A stretch of DNA of 64,000 nt from Prevotella sp. 10(H) (GCF_000711235.1 NZ_JOMI01000004.1:310001-374000); one strand, 5' to 3'. Shown: positions 26,374 to 35,740, counted from the first letter of the stretch. Program-made: numbers and translations. Notes: generated by a model from the sequence alone, not told the origin.

Positions 26374-27027
26374 GTGGGTAATAGTAAATTCTATACAAAA
26401 GAGGAAGAAGTAGCTAACTGTATATCACATGCAACAGGTATCCTGATCGGTATCATCGGCGGATATATCCTCTTGGCTGCATCTATCGAAAACGGTAGCG
26501 GATGGGCTATCGGCAGTGTTATTATTTACCTTTTCGGCATGCTGGCGTCATACATCACATCTACATGGTATCATGGCTGCAAAAACCACAAAAGAAAAAG
26601 CATGCTCCGCAAGTGCGACCATGCTGCTATCTATCTGCATATAGCCGGCACATACGCACCATTTACTCTGCTTGCTCTGCGCAATGAAAGTGCATGGGGA
26701 TGGTCGCTTTTTATTTTCATCTGGTTAGCTGCTATAGCAGGACTGATACTTAGTTTTGCCAAACTGAAAGACCATAGCAACCTCGAAACCATTTGTTTTG
26801 TACTAATGGGCGGAGCTATACTTGTTGCACTCAAACCTCTGACGAATGTGTTATCTACCGACGGACGTATCGAATCCCTTTATTTACTTATAGCAGGAGG
26901 AGTCTCTTATGTCGTGGGTGCATTGTTTTATTCATGGACAAAGAGGAGATATATGCATACTGTCTTTCATTTCTTTGTATTGGGCGGAAGTATTTGCCAT
27001 ATGATTGCAATCTATCTCCTTTTATAA
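26374..27027 (+). CDS. Hemolysin III/TrhA family membrane protein
   Basis: About 217 residues with seven hydrophobic helices, a PAQR-type integral membrane protein. Family residues are present: EEVANCISHATG at the start, SYITSTWYHGCKNH and KCDHAAIYLHIAGTYAPFT, with His and Asp side chains in the positions of the metal site, and a late HTVFHFFVLGGSICH. Bacterial relatives influence membrane lipid homeostasis, and some are called hemolysins. A TTG start at 26350 lies in the promoter, so GTG at 26374 is chosen, though the start is not certain. It is monocistronic. Confidence 0.85.
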   Translation: MGNSKFYTKEEEVANCISHATGILIGIIGGYILLAASIENGSGWAIGSVIIYLFGMLASYITSTWYHGCKNHKRKSMLRKCDHAAIYLHIAGTYAPFTLLALRNESAWGWSLFIFIWLAAIAGLILSFAKLKDHSNLETICFVLMGGAILVALKPLTNVLSTDGRIESLYLLIAGGVSYVVGALFYSWTKRRYMHTVFHFFVLGGSICHMIAIYLLL

Positions 27028-27161
27028 AAGTAATCATTTTACAGAAATACAATTCTGACTACTCAATCCAATCTTTATTTCTCAAAGAACTTCCCAACCA
27101 CAGGTTCTTTCTATAGATAAAATACTGATGTTATAATAACTTATAACTTGTAAGTTTTTTT

Positions 27162-27169
27162 ACCTTTGT
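27162..27169 (+). promoter_or_regulatory. -7 element for coaA
   Basis: TACCTTTG fits TAnnTTTG and lies 27 bp before the coaA ATG. The AT-rich stretch before it includes a few heptad-spaced units (27129-27152), and no clear -33 element is present. Confidence 0.4.
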
Positions 27170-27195
27170 ATCATTCTTATTCTAAAAACTAAAGA

Positions 27196-28137
27196 ATGGA
27201 AACGTTGCCTTCCAGCCCCTATATTCAGTTTACACGCCAGCAATGGGCTGCTCTTCGCGAGTCGGAGCCGATGACGCTCACATACGATGAGTTGCTTAAT
27301 CTGCAGGGTATCGATCACGAACTGTCTATCGATGAAGTGGAAGATATATATCTGCCTCTGTCGCGCCTGTTGAGTTACTATGTAGCTGCACGAACAAGCC
27401 GGCAATCTGTATTGATGAAATTCCTCAATCAGAAATCGATGAAGGTTCCTTTCATTATAGGGATTGCAGGTAGTGTATCTGTTGGCAAAAGCACTACTGC
27501 ACGTGTATTGCAGGCATTGCTCAGTCGGTGGAAAGAGAATACGCGTGTTTCTCTTATTACTACGGACGGATTCCTGTATCCTAATGCAGTATTGGAAGAG
27601 AGAGGAATAATGCTAAAGAAAGGATTTCCGCAATCGTATGATATAAAAAGACTGCTAAAATTCGTTACAGATATCAAATCGGGAAAGCCCAATCTGAAAG
27701 TACCCAAATACTCGCATCTGACATATGATATAATTCCAAATGAATATCAGATCATAGACCAGCCGGATATCCTTATCCTCGAAGGGTTGAATGTACTGCA
27801 GAGCGGCATAGATTTCCCGAGTGAGAAAGCCCGCAGATTCGTTTCCGATTACGTGGACTTTTCTATCTATGTGGATGCTAATGAAGAGAAGCTGGAAGAA
27901 TGGTATATTTCTCGTTTTATGAAGTTCAGAAAAGGGGCATTTACAAATCCCGACTCATACTTCCACAGTTTTGCCCAACTGGCAGAAATGAATGCCATAA
28001 ATACGGCAAAGGGAATCTGGCGTGAAATAAACCGCAAAAACTTACGCGAGAATGTCTTGCCTACACGCGAACGTGCCAGCCTGATACTACACAAGGGAGA
28101 AGGGCACGCCGTAGATCATGTAAGGCTTAGGAAGTAG
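27196..28137 (+). CDS. coaA: Pantothenate kinase, type I
   Basis: A 313-residue cytoplasmic kinase for the first committed step of coenzyme A synthesis. The P-loop [12 protein letters not shown] (residues 89-100), the preceding [11 protein letters not shown] opening, [24 protein letters not shown] and [10 protein letters not shown]-like segment are diagnostic for the type I prokaryotic enzyme, which is usually inhibited by CoA. The length is normal. It ends at a terminator facing the inositol synthase gene. Confidence 0.96.
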   Translation: METLPSSPYIQFTRQQWAALRESEPMTLTYDELLNLQGIDHELSIDEVEDIYLPLSRLLSYYVAARTSRQSVLMKFLNQKSMKVPFIIGIAGSVSVGKSTTARVLQALLSRWKENTRVSLITTDGFLYPNAVLEERGIMLKKGFPQSYDIKRLLKFVTDIKSGKPNLKVPKYSHLTYDIIPNEYQIIDQPDILILEGLNVLQSGIDFPSEKARRFVSDYVDFSIYVDANEEKLEEWYISRFMKFRKGAFTNPDSYFHSFAQLAEMNAINTAKGIWREINRKNLRENVLPTRERASLILHKGEGHAVDHVRLRK

Positions 28138-28148
28138 CCTTATAAATA

Positions 28149-28180
28149 AAAAAGAGGCCTCCGCCGGAAGCCCCTCTTTC
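28149..28180. terminator. Terminator between coaA and the inositol synthase gene
   Basis: AAAGAGG and CCTCTTT form the base of a GC-rich hairpin with CTCCGCCGGAAG inside, followed by a T-run on the plus strand and A-rich sequence on the other side. It serves convergent genes. Confidence 0.7.
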
Positions 28181-28198
28181 TTACTATCTCATATAAGA

Positions 28199-29494
28199 TT
28201 AATCTATAAAATCGACAGTTTCTTCTCCGATCATCTGGCGAAGCGTATTTTTCAGCTTCACATACTGGATGAACAGGTCATGCTCTGCAACCTTGCTAGG
28301 CTCGTGCATAGGACTCTTGAAGTAGAACGACAGCCAATCCTGAATTCCGCTCATACCTGCACGTTTTGCCAAGTCTGTAAACAGAACCAGGTCGAGGCAG
28401 AGAGGAGCAGCAAGGATAGAGTCTTTACAAAGGAAGTCGACCTTCATCTGCATTTTATAACCAAGCCATCCGAAAAGGTCGATATTATCCCATCCTTCTT
28501 TATCATCGTTGCGAGGCGGGTAGTAGTTAATACGCACTTTGTGGTATACATTACCGTAAAGTTCAGGATACAAATCAGGCTGAAGAATGTTATCGATAAC
28601 CGAAAGCTTCGATTCTTCTTTTGTTTTGAATGAACCCGGATCGTCAAGTACTTCTCCGTCGCGGTTACCGAGGATGTTTGTAGAGAACCATCCGTTAAGA
28701 CCGAGCATACGAGTCTTAAACATTGGAGACAATACAGTCTTCAACATTGTCTGACCTGTCTTGAAGTCTTTTCCGCAGATAGGAGTCTGAGTTTTTTCAG
28801 CCAGTTCCCACATTGCAGGTATATCTACAGTCAGGTTAGGAGCACCATTGATATAAGGCACACCCATAGATACGCAAGCATATGCGTATACGTTAGACGG
28901 AGCAATGTCTTTATGGTTTTCTTTCAATCCTTTTTCAAGGGCAGCGAGAGTTTTGTGTACTTCGCCCAGTGGAGTAAATACCTCAGTACTTCCGCACCAG
29001 ATAACTACGACGCGGTCGCAATTATTTTCTTTTTTGAAGTTCTCGATATCTTGTTTTACCTGTTCCATCAGTTCCCATTTTGTAGGAGCCGATTTTACCC
29101 AAGTACCATGTAAGCGCTTAACAAAGTCCTGATCGAATACGGCTTTCATCGGTTTGATAGCCTTCATTTCGTCCTTAACCTTGTCCAAGTCTTCTTTTGT
29201 TAAAACATCTGCATGTTTTGCAGCCTCGTAGGCGTCTTCTTCAAAGATATCCCATCCACCGAATACGATATCGTTCAGACTAGCCAAAGGCACTGCATCT
29301 TTGATTTTAGGGAAGCGGTTTTCTTCTCTTTTCCCTAAACGCATTGTAGCCAATTGCGTGATTGAACCTACAGGAACACCTTGTCCTTTACGTGTTAGCA
29401 ACGTTCCTGCCATGAATGTTGTTGCCACAGCACCAACACCGACTGTTAGAATACCAAGTTTTCCATTGGCTTCTTTTAACTGTACTTTTCCCAT
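28199..29494 (-). CDS. Myo-inositol-1-phosphate synthase
   Basis: A 431-residue cytoplasmic enzyme that converts glucose-6-phosphate to inositol-1-phosphate with NAD. Visible are the Rossmann segment LTVGVGAVATTFMAGTLL, the APTKWELM region, NGAPNLTVDIPAMWELAE, the catalytic-domain block GKDFKTGQTMLKTVLSP with GLNGWFSTNILGNRDG, and CKDSILAAPLCLDLVLF. It is the Bacteroidetes/archaeal short form. It is separated from the upstream lipid genes by 221 bp and so may have its own promoter, but it supplies the headgroup for them. Confidence 0.93.
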   Translation of the reverse strand: MGKVQLKEANGKLGILTVGVGAVATTFMAGTLLTRKGQGVPVGSITQLATMRLGKREENRFPKIKDAVPLASLNDIVFGGWDIFEEDAYEAAKHADVLTKEDLDKVKDEMKAIKPMKAVFDQDFVKRLHGTWVKSAPTKWELMEQVKQDIENFKKENNCDRVVVIWCGSTEVFTPLGEVHKTLAALEKGLKENHKDIAPSNVYAYACVSMGVPYINGAPNLTVDIPAMWELAEKTQTPICGKDFKTGQTMLKTVLSPMFKTRMLGLNGWFSTNILGNRDGEVLDDPGSFKTKEESKLSVIDNILQPDLYPELYGNVYHKVRINYYPPRNDDKEGWDNIDLFGWLGYKMQMKVDFLCKDSILAAPLCLDLVLFTDLAKRAGMSGIQDWLSFYFKSPMHEPSKVAEHDLFIQYVKLKNTLRQMIGEETVDFID

Positions 29495-29715
29495 TTTTTT
29501 TAATTAAATTAAAATACACTGCAACCCGCAGCAATCCTTTAAACTCCGGGATACGCCTTGTGAGGATATCCCATATAATAATACAGCTTCACCGAATACC
29601 TGTTTCATTTTATTCTCCCAACCCGGGCTTTTCCACCTTACAAACGGCTTCCATTATTAAAAGCAGGCAGTCGAATGACACCATAATTATTATCAAAAAT
29701 TCAAGTACGCGTCCT

Positions 29716-30441
29716 TCAATTCATTTGAAAAACTGACTTCAACTCCATGAAGTCGGAAATAATAGCATCTGCCGTTGCATTTTCTTCATCGTCGCACCAT
29801 CCCTGACCTTTCAGCCAGATGGTCCGGCAACCGATTTCAGAAGCCGGCAAGATATCTTTCGAATAAGAATCGCCGATAACAACGACTGCGGAAGCAGGTA
29901 ACCCCAAACTTTCCACACCTAATCCGAATATAGCCGGATCGGGCTTCCTTACACCGACAACTGCCGATTCTATGATATCATGGAAATATTCGAGCAGACC
30001 AAAATCGCTAAGTACCGATTGTACATTTCCGTAGAAATTGGAGACCAATACCATTGGATAGCGATCTTTTAATATTCTGAGCAAAGACTTTTCTTTGTCT
30101 ATTAAATCCTTGACAAAGGTATAACAATGTGTGGAAATAGCAAGGCTATAGTCCTTTGTTTTATCATCATCGGTTAAAAAACCTTTCTCTATGAGGTATT
30201 TCACCTGTAAATCTGTCTTCTTTTGTAGCAGGATATAAAAGTTATCTTCGGGCTGAATTACAGGATGAGTAGCCAGATAACGCTCAGTATAGACGTATGC
30301 TTCCCGGAATTGCTCTTTTGTTACAGACACTTTCTGCTTCTGATAAGCGTGCCATAATACTTCGGCCCAATGCTTGCCATTGCTGTCAATTGTGCCGCCA
30401 TAATCGAAGATGATCCCTTTTATTTTGCTTATATCCAACAT
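29716..30441 (-). CDS. HAD-superfamily phosphatase-like protein in the inositol-lipid operon
   Basis: A 241-residue cytoplasmic protein. HAD motif I reads FDYGGTID, so the nucleophile Asp is present but the second Asp of the usual DxDxT is Gly. Motif II is VLVSNFYGN (Ser), motif III includes the Lys of VGVRKPDP and motif IV is VVIGDSYSKDI. Loss of the acid/base Asp is known in some HAD branches and could mean altered chemistry. It follows the acyltransferase directly (0-bp gap) and is the last gene of the operon, so a phosphorylated inositol or lipid intermediate is a plausible substrate (inference). Confidence 0.75.
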   Translation of the reverse strand: MLDISKIKGIIFDYGGTIDSNGKHWAEVLWHAYQKQKVSVTKEQFREAYVYTERYLATHPVIQPEDNFYILLQKKTDLQVKYLIEKGFLTDDDKTKDYSLAISTHCYTFVKDLIDKEKSLLRILKDRYPMVLVSNFYGNVQSVLSDFGLLEYFHDIIESAVVGVRKPDPAIFGLGVESLGLPASAVVVIGDSYSKDILPASEIGCRTIWLKGQGWCDDEENATADAIISDFMELKSVFQMN

Positions 30442-31275
30442 TTATCTGTTAGGCTTTCTTTTCATCGCATAAGTCTGCGCTTTGAGAAATTCGCCGAATT
30501 CTTTTACATCTTTATATTTCGCCTGTTCTTCTACAGAAATCGGCTTGCCGAAACGGACATATATTGTTTTCCCTTTCTTATTCGTTGTCTCATGCAATAA
30601 CCGCACAGTACGGATGCGCCAGTCTATGAAACCGAGAAAGCGATAGAACCATGAGTTATTACCTGATATAAACATCGGAATTACAGGCACTTTTGCCTTT
30701 TGAATTATACGCAAAACAGTCGGTTGCCATTCTCTGTCCTCTGTCTTGCTAAGATGTGGAGAAGAAACTCCTCCTGCCGGAAACAGTCCGAGCGGATGCC
30801 CGTCGCGAAGATGTTCGAGGCATTGCTTGACACCTGCAACACTCGACTTAAGGTCTTTCATCTTATTTCCCTTTGCATACGGATTGACACCGATAAAGTG
30901 TTCATCCATGGTATCTATCTGGCTTAGCATCCAGTTTACCATCATCTTATAATCGCGGCGTTTGCTTGCTACCGTACTGATTGCGATAATACCGTCGATA
31001 TGTCCGTAAGGGTGATTTGATACGGTAATGAAAGGCCCCTCTTTGAACTGGTCGAGTACTTCATAATTCTCATATTTGCGGATGATACCCATTTTATCCA
31101 GCATATCATTCACAAATGCAAGCCCCGTATATTGTTTGGAAGCATCATAAATGGCATTTACCTTATTCAGCCCGCCTACACTAAATATAATATTGGTGAG
31201 TATATTTCCAAAACGCCCCCTCAGCACAGGGTGCAGGTTTTGTATCATATCCCTGCTTATCAGTTTATCTTTCAT
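30442..31275 (-). CDS. PlsC/hemolysin-type acyltransferase
   Basis: A 277-residue protein, probably on the inner face of the membrane. The active site reads SNHPYGHIDGI, the HPxGxxDG form seen in hemolysin-like and glycine-lipid acyltransferases rather than the standard NHxSxxD. The second block LGLFPAGGVSS and third PVIPMFISGNNS also match the superfamily. It lies between the AUR1-like synthase (5 bp) and the HAD gene (0 bp), so it probably acylates a lipid of this pathway. Acceptor (lyso-lipid or amino lipid) is unknown. Confidence 0.8.
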   Translation of the reverse strand: MKDKLISRDMIQNLHPVLRGRFGNILTNIIFSVGGLNKVNAIYDASKQYTGLAFVNDMLDKMGIIRKYENYEVLDQFKEGPFITVSNHPYGHIDGIIAISTVASKRRDYKMMVNWMLSQIDTMDEHFIGVNPYAKGNKMKDLKSSVAGVKQCLEHLRDGHPLGLFPAGGVSSPHLSKTEDREWQPTVLRIIQKAKVPVIPMFISGNNSWFYRFLGFIDWRIRTVRLLHETTNKKGKTIYVRFGKPISVEEQAKYKDVKEFGEFLKAQTYAMKRKPNR

Positions 31276-31280
31276 CAGTG

Positions 31281-32216
31281 CTACTTGATATAATTCAGAT
31301 ATTTACTATAGAACGACTTGAACCAGCCAAGCCTCATCAATACCGCTTCGAATAAGGCTATGCCGACAATGGCACAAAGGATGCCCAAAAGCACATCGAT
31401 AATATAATGATGAGAAGTATACACGGCTGTAAACCAAATACCAAATAAGAAAATCAATACAATAGACAGTATACGCCAATTGCATTTTTCCTTTATAGCA
31501 TAAAACAATACCACTACAAGATATGCCGAGTGTAAAGAAGGCACTGCTGCAAATACATTCGCATTACGCCCGTAAATAGAATTGAATAAAGGGAAGCCTA
31601 TCAGTTCATCGAACCGTACAAGACCTGCCATATTGCCCGGAGTATCCAGTATAGCCTCAAATCCGTAATTCATCGCGTACCAAGGCGGGGCGGCAGGATG
31701 TATATAATATCCGCTGAATCCGATAAGATTAACCAGCAGGAACACCATCGAGAACCGCAGGAACATATCCCTGTCTTTTTTGAAATAAAGATATAGCCCA
31801 AAAGCTACCGGAACAGGTACCCAGCCGAGATAAAAGACTCCGGCAAGGAAATCGGCTATTCCATTATTATATAATGCAAAATATTCACAGGGAATGAGTG
31901 TTTTCCCATCTACATTAATACCAAACAATGATTTTTCCAGATTATATAACCCCTCGACATCGATAGGATTTACCATATAATTGGGAAAAACGCGCATCCA
32001 GTCATAGGATATACCAAATATGAGAAAAGGCAACAGGCCGACGGCAAGCTTCCTAGTCTTGACATTGAAAAAGAATAACAAAAGGAACAGTGTAATCAAT
32101 AAGAAATGTTCCGGACGAAGACCTATAAAAACAGACGTTAATATAGAAAACAGGACAATTATCCCAATTACAATAATACCTTCTCTAAGGCTTGGTAAAG
32201 AAATTTTGAAATTCAT
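31281..32216 (-). CDS. PAP2/AUR1-like membrane phosphotransferase (candidate inositol phosphorylceramide synthase)
   Basis: A 311-residue integral membrane protein with 6-8 helices. The PAP2-type motifs face the periplasm: GYYIHPAAPPWYAMN, then AAVPSLHSAYLV and YTSHHYIIDVLLG with the catalytic His residues. These are the blocks shared with yeast AUR1 inositol phosphorylceramide synthase. Next to a CDP-alcohol phosphatidyltransferase and an inositol synthase gene, transfer of phosphoinositol to ceramide or a related sphingolipid is the likely role. The start abuts the upstream stop (0 bp). Confidence 0.82.
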   Translation of the reverse strand: MNFKISLPSLREGIIVIGIIVLFSILTSVFIGLRPEHFLLITLFLLLFFFNVKTRKLAVGLLPFLIFGISYDWMRVFPNYMVNPIDVEGLYNLEKSLFGINVDGKTLIPCEYFALYNNGIADFLAGVFYLGWVPVPVAFGLYLYFKKDRDMFLRFSMVFLLVNLIGFSGYYIHPAAPPWYAMNYGFEAILDTPGNMAGLVRFDELIGFPLFNSIYGRNANVFAAVPSLHSAYLVVVLFYAIKEKCNWRILSIVLIFLFGIWFTAVYTSHHYIIDVLLGILCAIVGIALFEAVLMRLGWFKSFYSKYLNYIK

Positions 32217-32966
32217 TTATTTATTCTCCTGCTTATCTTTTCTATCGAGTTCCTGTAATACCTTTTTACAATGTCTAAGGCGGTTAATAGCTGTAATATT
32301 CGAAAATATAGCCACAAATGCAATCGGAATTACCATTATTAATATAGGTTCGAACAACGGAATGCTTTCTTTACTTGGAATCGCCACCCTGTAGTGAGGG
32401 AAGAAATAATCGAACAGCCCGCAGAGTATGCACCCCACAGCAATAGTAACAACACGCTCGGGACGTTGCATAAATCCGCCTTTACATTCTATACCTAATC
32501 CCTCAGCACGTGCACGCACATAACTTACCATCATAGAACCGATAAGGGCGATGAAAGCAAATAACGAACTCAGAAAGTACCCTTGCAGAATAAGGTAATA
32601 ACAAATCCCGAACAAAGTTATCAGTTCGCTGTAACGGTCAAGTACCGAATCGAACAAGGCACCGTAACGCGAGCTCATTTTTCCGATACGCGCCACCTGG
32701 CCGTCCATCATATCGAAAAGTCCGGCAAACAGGATCACAAACCCTCCCCAGCCGACAAACGATAGATCACCTTCCTGCCCGTAAGTATTACCATAAAAGA
32801 CTTTCCCCCGCATTGCACCGGTAATAAAAATAATGCATGCAACTATATTCAGTATCAATCCTGTAGCCGTAATAAAATTGGGTGTAATCCCAATTTTCAC
32901 CATCCCTTTTACGAGAGGATTGATAATCTTGTAAATAATTTGTTGGGCAACATCTCTAGCTCTCAT
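32217..32966 (-). CDS. CDP-alcohol phosphatidyltransferase (candidate phosphatidylinositol-phosphate synthase)
   Basis: A 249-residue integral membrane enzyme. The CDP-alcohol signature D-x2-DG-x2-AR-x8-G-x3-D-x3-D is complete in [16 protein letters not shown] plus [11 protein letters not shown]. Around it are six or so membrane helices. With inositol-1-phosphate synthase and a PgpA-like phosphatase in the same locus, CDP-diacylglycerol:inositol-phosphate transfer fits best, but the acceptor cannot be read from motif alone. It is tightly packed with the AUR1-like gene (0-bp gap). Confidence 0.87.
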   Translation of the reverse strand: MRARDVAQQIIYKIINPLVKGMVKIGITPNFITATGLILNIVACIIFITGAMRGKVFYGNTYGQEGDLSFVGWGGFVILFAGLFDMMDGQVARIGKMSSRYGALFDSVLDRYSELITLFGICYYLILQGYFLSSLFAFIALIGSMMVSYVRARAEGLGIECKGGFMQRPERVVTIAVGCILCGLFDYFFPHYRVAIPSKESIPLFEPILIMVIPIAFVAIFSNITAINRLRHCKKVLQELDRKDKQENK

Positions 32967-33017
32967 TTTTATCCTTTAATTTAAAGGTTTATATATTTGT
33001 TTACGGTCGGTAACTCT

Positions 33018-33587
33018 CTATATACCGCCCGCATCTTTATCCTTATGCTTATCATCAATAATGTCCGACTCTTCTGTTTTGACCGTTTTCCCCTTTTTAG
33101 TGAAATATTTTCTGAAATTTCTGTCTTTGTAAACAAAAAGCCGCTGCATATTGTAATTCCATAAAAAACCTACAATGATCGATACAACAATCTTAGATAC
33201 GATAAATACATCGTCGAAGAAAGCTCCGAGAAAATCTCTCAGCCATGTAAATTCACCTAATAATTCTGTCATCAGGTACGTACCTGATGTATTGAATAAT
33301 ATACTGCATATCCATACCGAAACGTATTTGATAGCAACATATCTTTTCTTGACGCCTTTCGCCTTAAAGGTCCATTTATAATTGATAATGCAATTGACTA
33401 TACCGCCGCAAACCGAACCCAGAAAGGTTGCATATACATAATAGACACTGAAAAGCTTTGCAAGTACTATCGTTACGGTAAAGTCCGTTGCACTGGATAT
33501 TTGCGAGGAGAACTGGGCCCGCAGGAACATGAAAATACCTCCCTTTTCAGAGATTGTTTTAGTTACTTTCTTTATCCAATCAGCCAT
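33018..33587 (-). CDS. GtrA-like four-helix membrane protein
   Basis: 189 residues from the ATG at 33587 (MADWIKKVTK). The longer frame from 33653 begins inside pgpA and has no family similarity. Four hydrophobic helices with RAQFSSQISSATDFTVTIVL, CGGIVNCIINYKWTF and FLWNYNMQRLFVYKD match the GtrA family, which is linked to translocation of lipid-linked sugars. The basic C-terminal tail is cytoplasmic. It overlaps pgpA by 16 bp, so the two are translationally coupled. A flippase for an inositol- or sugar-lipid is possible (inference). Confidence 0.82.
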   Translation of the reverse strand: MADWIKKVTKTISEKGGIFMFLRAQFSSQISSATDFTVTIVLAKLFSVYYVYATFLGSVCGGIVNCIINYKWTFKAKGVKKRYVAIKYVSVWICSILFNTSGTYLMTELLGEFTWLRDFLGAFFDDVFIVSKIVVSIIVGFLWNYNMQRLFVYKDRNFRKYFTKKGKTVKTEESDIIDDKHKDKDAGGI

Positions 33588-34045
33588 TTTCCTCCAAATA
33601 ATATTATAAATCCGTATATCCCCGCCAGGATATCGTCTAGCATCACACCCCAACCACCTTTAATATCTTCCATCTTGCGAATACCCAAAGGCTTCCATAT
33701 ATCGAATATCCTGAACAAGGCAAAAGCAATAAGCGCATGCCATATATTACCGGCATCGGCAGCCAGTAAAGTAATCCACACACCTACCATTTCATCCACC
33801 ACTACACGCGAGGGATCTTTTCCCCATGTAGGTTCTAAGACATCTGTCGACCAAACACCTAGTATGGTAAATATAAAGATTAGAATGATTGTTGTAAAAA
33901 GTAGTGGAAGCGGAGTAACAAAAAGAGACAAAACGATCCATATAGCAGTGGCTAAGGCCGCTCCTGCCGTACCCGGCGCAAAAGGAGAAAATCCGGTACC
34001 GAAACCCGATGCTATAATAATATGAAAAAGATGTTTTTGTTTCAT
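33572..34045 (-). CDS. PgpA-family lipid phosphatase
   Basis: A 157-residue inner-membrane phosphatase. The family blocks are all there: GTGFSPFAPGTAG, DPSRVVVDEMVG with the catalytic acidic residues, LFRIFDIWKPLGI and GGWGVMLDDILAG. PgpA classically removes the phosphate from phosphatidylglycerophosphate. At the head of an operon with a CDP-alcohol transferase, AUR1-like synthase and a nearby inositol-phosphate synthase, dephosphorylation of phosphatidylinositol phosphate is more likely here (inference). A very good promoter lies just upstream. Confidence 0.88.
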   Translation of the reverse strand: MKQKHLFHIIIASGFGTGFSPFAPGTAGAALATAIWIVLSLFVTPLPLLFTTIILIFIFTILGVWSTDVLEPTWGKDPSRVVVDEMVGVWITLLAADAGNIWHALIAFALFRIFDIWKPLGIRKMEDIKGGWGVMLDDILAGIYGFIILFGGKWLIG

Positions 34046-34062
34046 TTACCAAAATAAAGCCA

Positions 34063-34093
34063 CAAAGTTATCAAAAAATGAGTTGATATCAAA
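34063..34093 (-). promoter_or_regulatory. Bacteroidetes sigma promoter for the inositol-lipid operon
   Basis: On the minus strand, TTTG (34093-34090) and TAACTTTG (34070-34063) are separated by exactly 19 bp, the reported Bacteroides consensus TTTG-N19-TAnnTTTG. It is 18 bp before the pgpA ATG. This defines the start of the pgpA-to-HAD transcription unit. Confidence 0.75.
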
Positions 34094-34179
34094 GTGACTG
34101 TTTTTATATAATTTACGTAAGATATATTTAAAACTAAACTACTAAAAAACAAACAATTAAAACAAGATACCTTTTAAAA

Positions 34180-35043
34180 CTATAATGCAGCCATTACTTT
34201 TTTCGATATACGCTCCGCAATATATGGAACAGATGCTTCCCGGCAAGGTGCAAAGCTGGGCCAGTCGTTAAAGTCTATAATCTTGAATGAACCATCGGCT
34301 GCAATAATACAATCACCTCCGTAAATTTCGACATTCAGTACTTCTCCCGCCCGGTTACATGTATTTCTAAGCTCTTCAACATCGAACGAAAATTCTTTTG
34401 CTTTTCCGTTCACTGCTTCCAACCCGAATTTTGTAAGACTGAGGTCGAAGGGATAAAACCAATAGAAAAAGTCGGTTCCGTATACTCCGTAAAATTTCAC
34501 CAGATCCCCTACCAGATGCTCATTAATGACTGCATTGGGAATATCACGCAAAGCAAATTCCTGTAAAATTGATTTAGCTTCTTCTATATTACGGGCATAG
34601 GTCACATCTTCCCTATGAATAGTATGCGAGTCACCCCTTTTGATCCAAAAAGCTCCGGAATCCATTGCTTCCAGTTCTTTTGTGGGGTCATCCGTTACAT
34701 CTACAATCAAACTTTGCGGATGAGGTATATTGTTTTCAATCAGAAGACGGGTCATCGTCGTACGGGTACAGTTTTTGATTCCTGTACCGGGATTGATAAT
34801 AACAGATCCGTTCTTTTCCGACTGCTTAAGTCGTTTTATCGTACTTTTTTCGCGGGCCATATTGAAAATGTACTTTTCGTTCTCTTCACTCAGTACAAAT
34901 TCCGATTCGGTATATTCCCTTATCTCATAACCCATATTGCGCAGGCATTCAGCCGTAAGGTTGAATATCATGCCGTCGTTACCGATATGGTTGGGAGAGA
35001 ATTTCGTGTTTCTCTTGACTCCTGCGATTCTAATTTTTGACAT
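34180..35043 (-). CDS. ATP-grasp-fold protein of unknown substrate
   Basis: A 287-residue cytoplasmic protein. The ATP-grasp pattern is visible: FWIKRGDSHT (nucleotide-binding Lys), INEHLVGDLVKFYGVYG and the C-terminal metal block KIIDFNDWPSFAP. The arrangement recalls RimK-like ligases and, more distantly, inositol phosphate kinases of the ITPK type, which also use this fold. It overlaps the nucleotidyltransferase gene by 14 bp, so the two products probably act together. Substrate is not known; neighbours suggest lipid headgroup or envelope chemistry (inference). Confidence 0.7.
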   Translation of the reverse strand: MSKIRIAGVKRNTKFSPNHIGNDGMIFNLTAECLRNMGYEIREYTESEFVLSEENEKYIFNMAREKSTIKRLKQSEKNGSVIINPGTGIKNCTRTTMTRLLIENNIPHPQSLIVDVTDDPTKELEAMDSGAFWIKRGDSHTIHREDVTYARNIEEAKSILQEFALRDIPNAVINEHLVGDLVKFYGVYGTDFFYWFYPFDLSLTKFGLEAVNGKAKEFSFDVEELRNTCNRAGEVLNVEIYGGDCIIAADGSFKIIDFNDWPSFAPCREASVPYIAERISKKVMAAL

Positions 35044-35740
35044 TCTTATTCTTTACAAATTGTTCCGCTTTCTTTATATCTTCCGCATGGTCTACATCCA
35101 GAATCTTTGAGAAAGGGTATGCTTTCAGTTTTAGATTATCCGTTACCAATTGCCGCTGGAAATTGCGCATCCGCGATTGTCCTGCATTCAGACAGGCTTC
35201 GAGTGTATCGATTGCCTTTGGTGTTAAGCAATATATCCCACCTGAAATATAGTTGCAATCGTTAGCTTCATCCAGAAAACCTATTATATTCATTTTTTCG
35301 TCTACCTTTACATACAGCGGCTTCTCGTCGTCTATATAGTCTGTAACCGCCATCATCCCGTCATTCTTCGTATCTGCATCGAATGCCTGTATAAAACGGG
35401 AAAACTCCTCTTCATCGAATACCGTATCTACTGTGGTAAGACAAAATTTTCCATCCCGCAGAAAATTACGTAATTCGAAAAAGCTGTGCATCGAACTTGG
35501 AGTCGATTTCACTACGATATTGAACGGTACCTCAAGCTTTAGACCGGAAACATAATCCTGTACCTCTTTCATTTCCTCATTAATAATAACGCTTATAGAA
35601 GCCGCATTATTATTCAGAAAAATATCGATCAGGCGGCGGATCATTTCCTTTCCGTCCAGCTTGACTAAAGGCTTCGGCAAAGAAATGCCTTCCTGAGCCA
35701 ACCTTGAGCCTTCTCCCGCTGCAATTATCGCATAATTCAT
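35030..35740 (-). CDS. Sugar-phosphate-type nucleotidyltransferase
   Basis: A 236-residue cytoplasmic protein. The N-terminal signature AAGEGSRLAQEGISLPKPLV is the NTP-binding loop with the catalytic Lys, CLTTVDTVFDEEEF holds the metal-binding Asp and ILDVDHAEDIKKAE closes the fold as in sugar nucleotidyltransferases. No added acetyltransferase or sugar domain is present. Coupled by overlap to the ATP-grasp gene. In this locus, activation of inositol-phosphate or an amino-sugar phosphate as an NDP derivative is conceivable but unproven. Confidence 0.75.
   Translation of the reverse strand: MNYAIIAAGEGSRLAQEGISLPKPLVKLDGKEMIRRLIDIFLNNNAASISVIINEEMKEVQDYVSGLKLEVPFNIVVKSTPSSMHSFFELRNFLRDGKFCLTTVDTVFDEEEFSRFIQAFDADTKNDGMMAVTDYIDDEKPLYVKVDEKMNIIGFLDEANDCNYISGGIYCLTPKAIDTLEACLNAGQSRMRNFQRQLVTDNLKLKAYPFSKILDVDHAEDIKKAEQFVKNKNVKN

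Noticed and set aside
33792-34052. 86-codon frame overlapping pgpA
   Set aside because: Out-of-frame with a gene whose catalytic motifs are intact.
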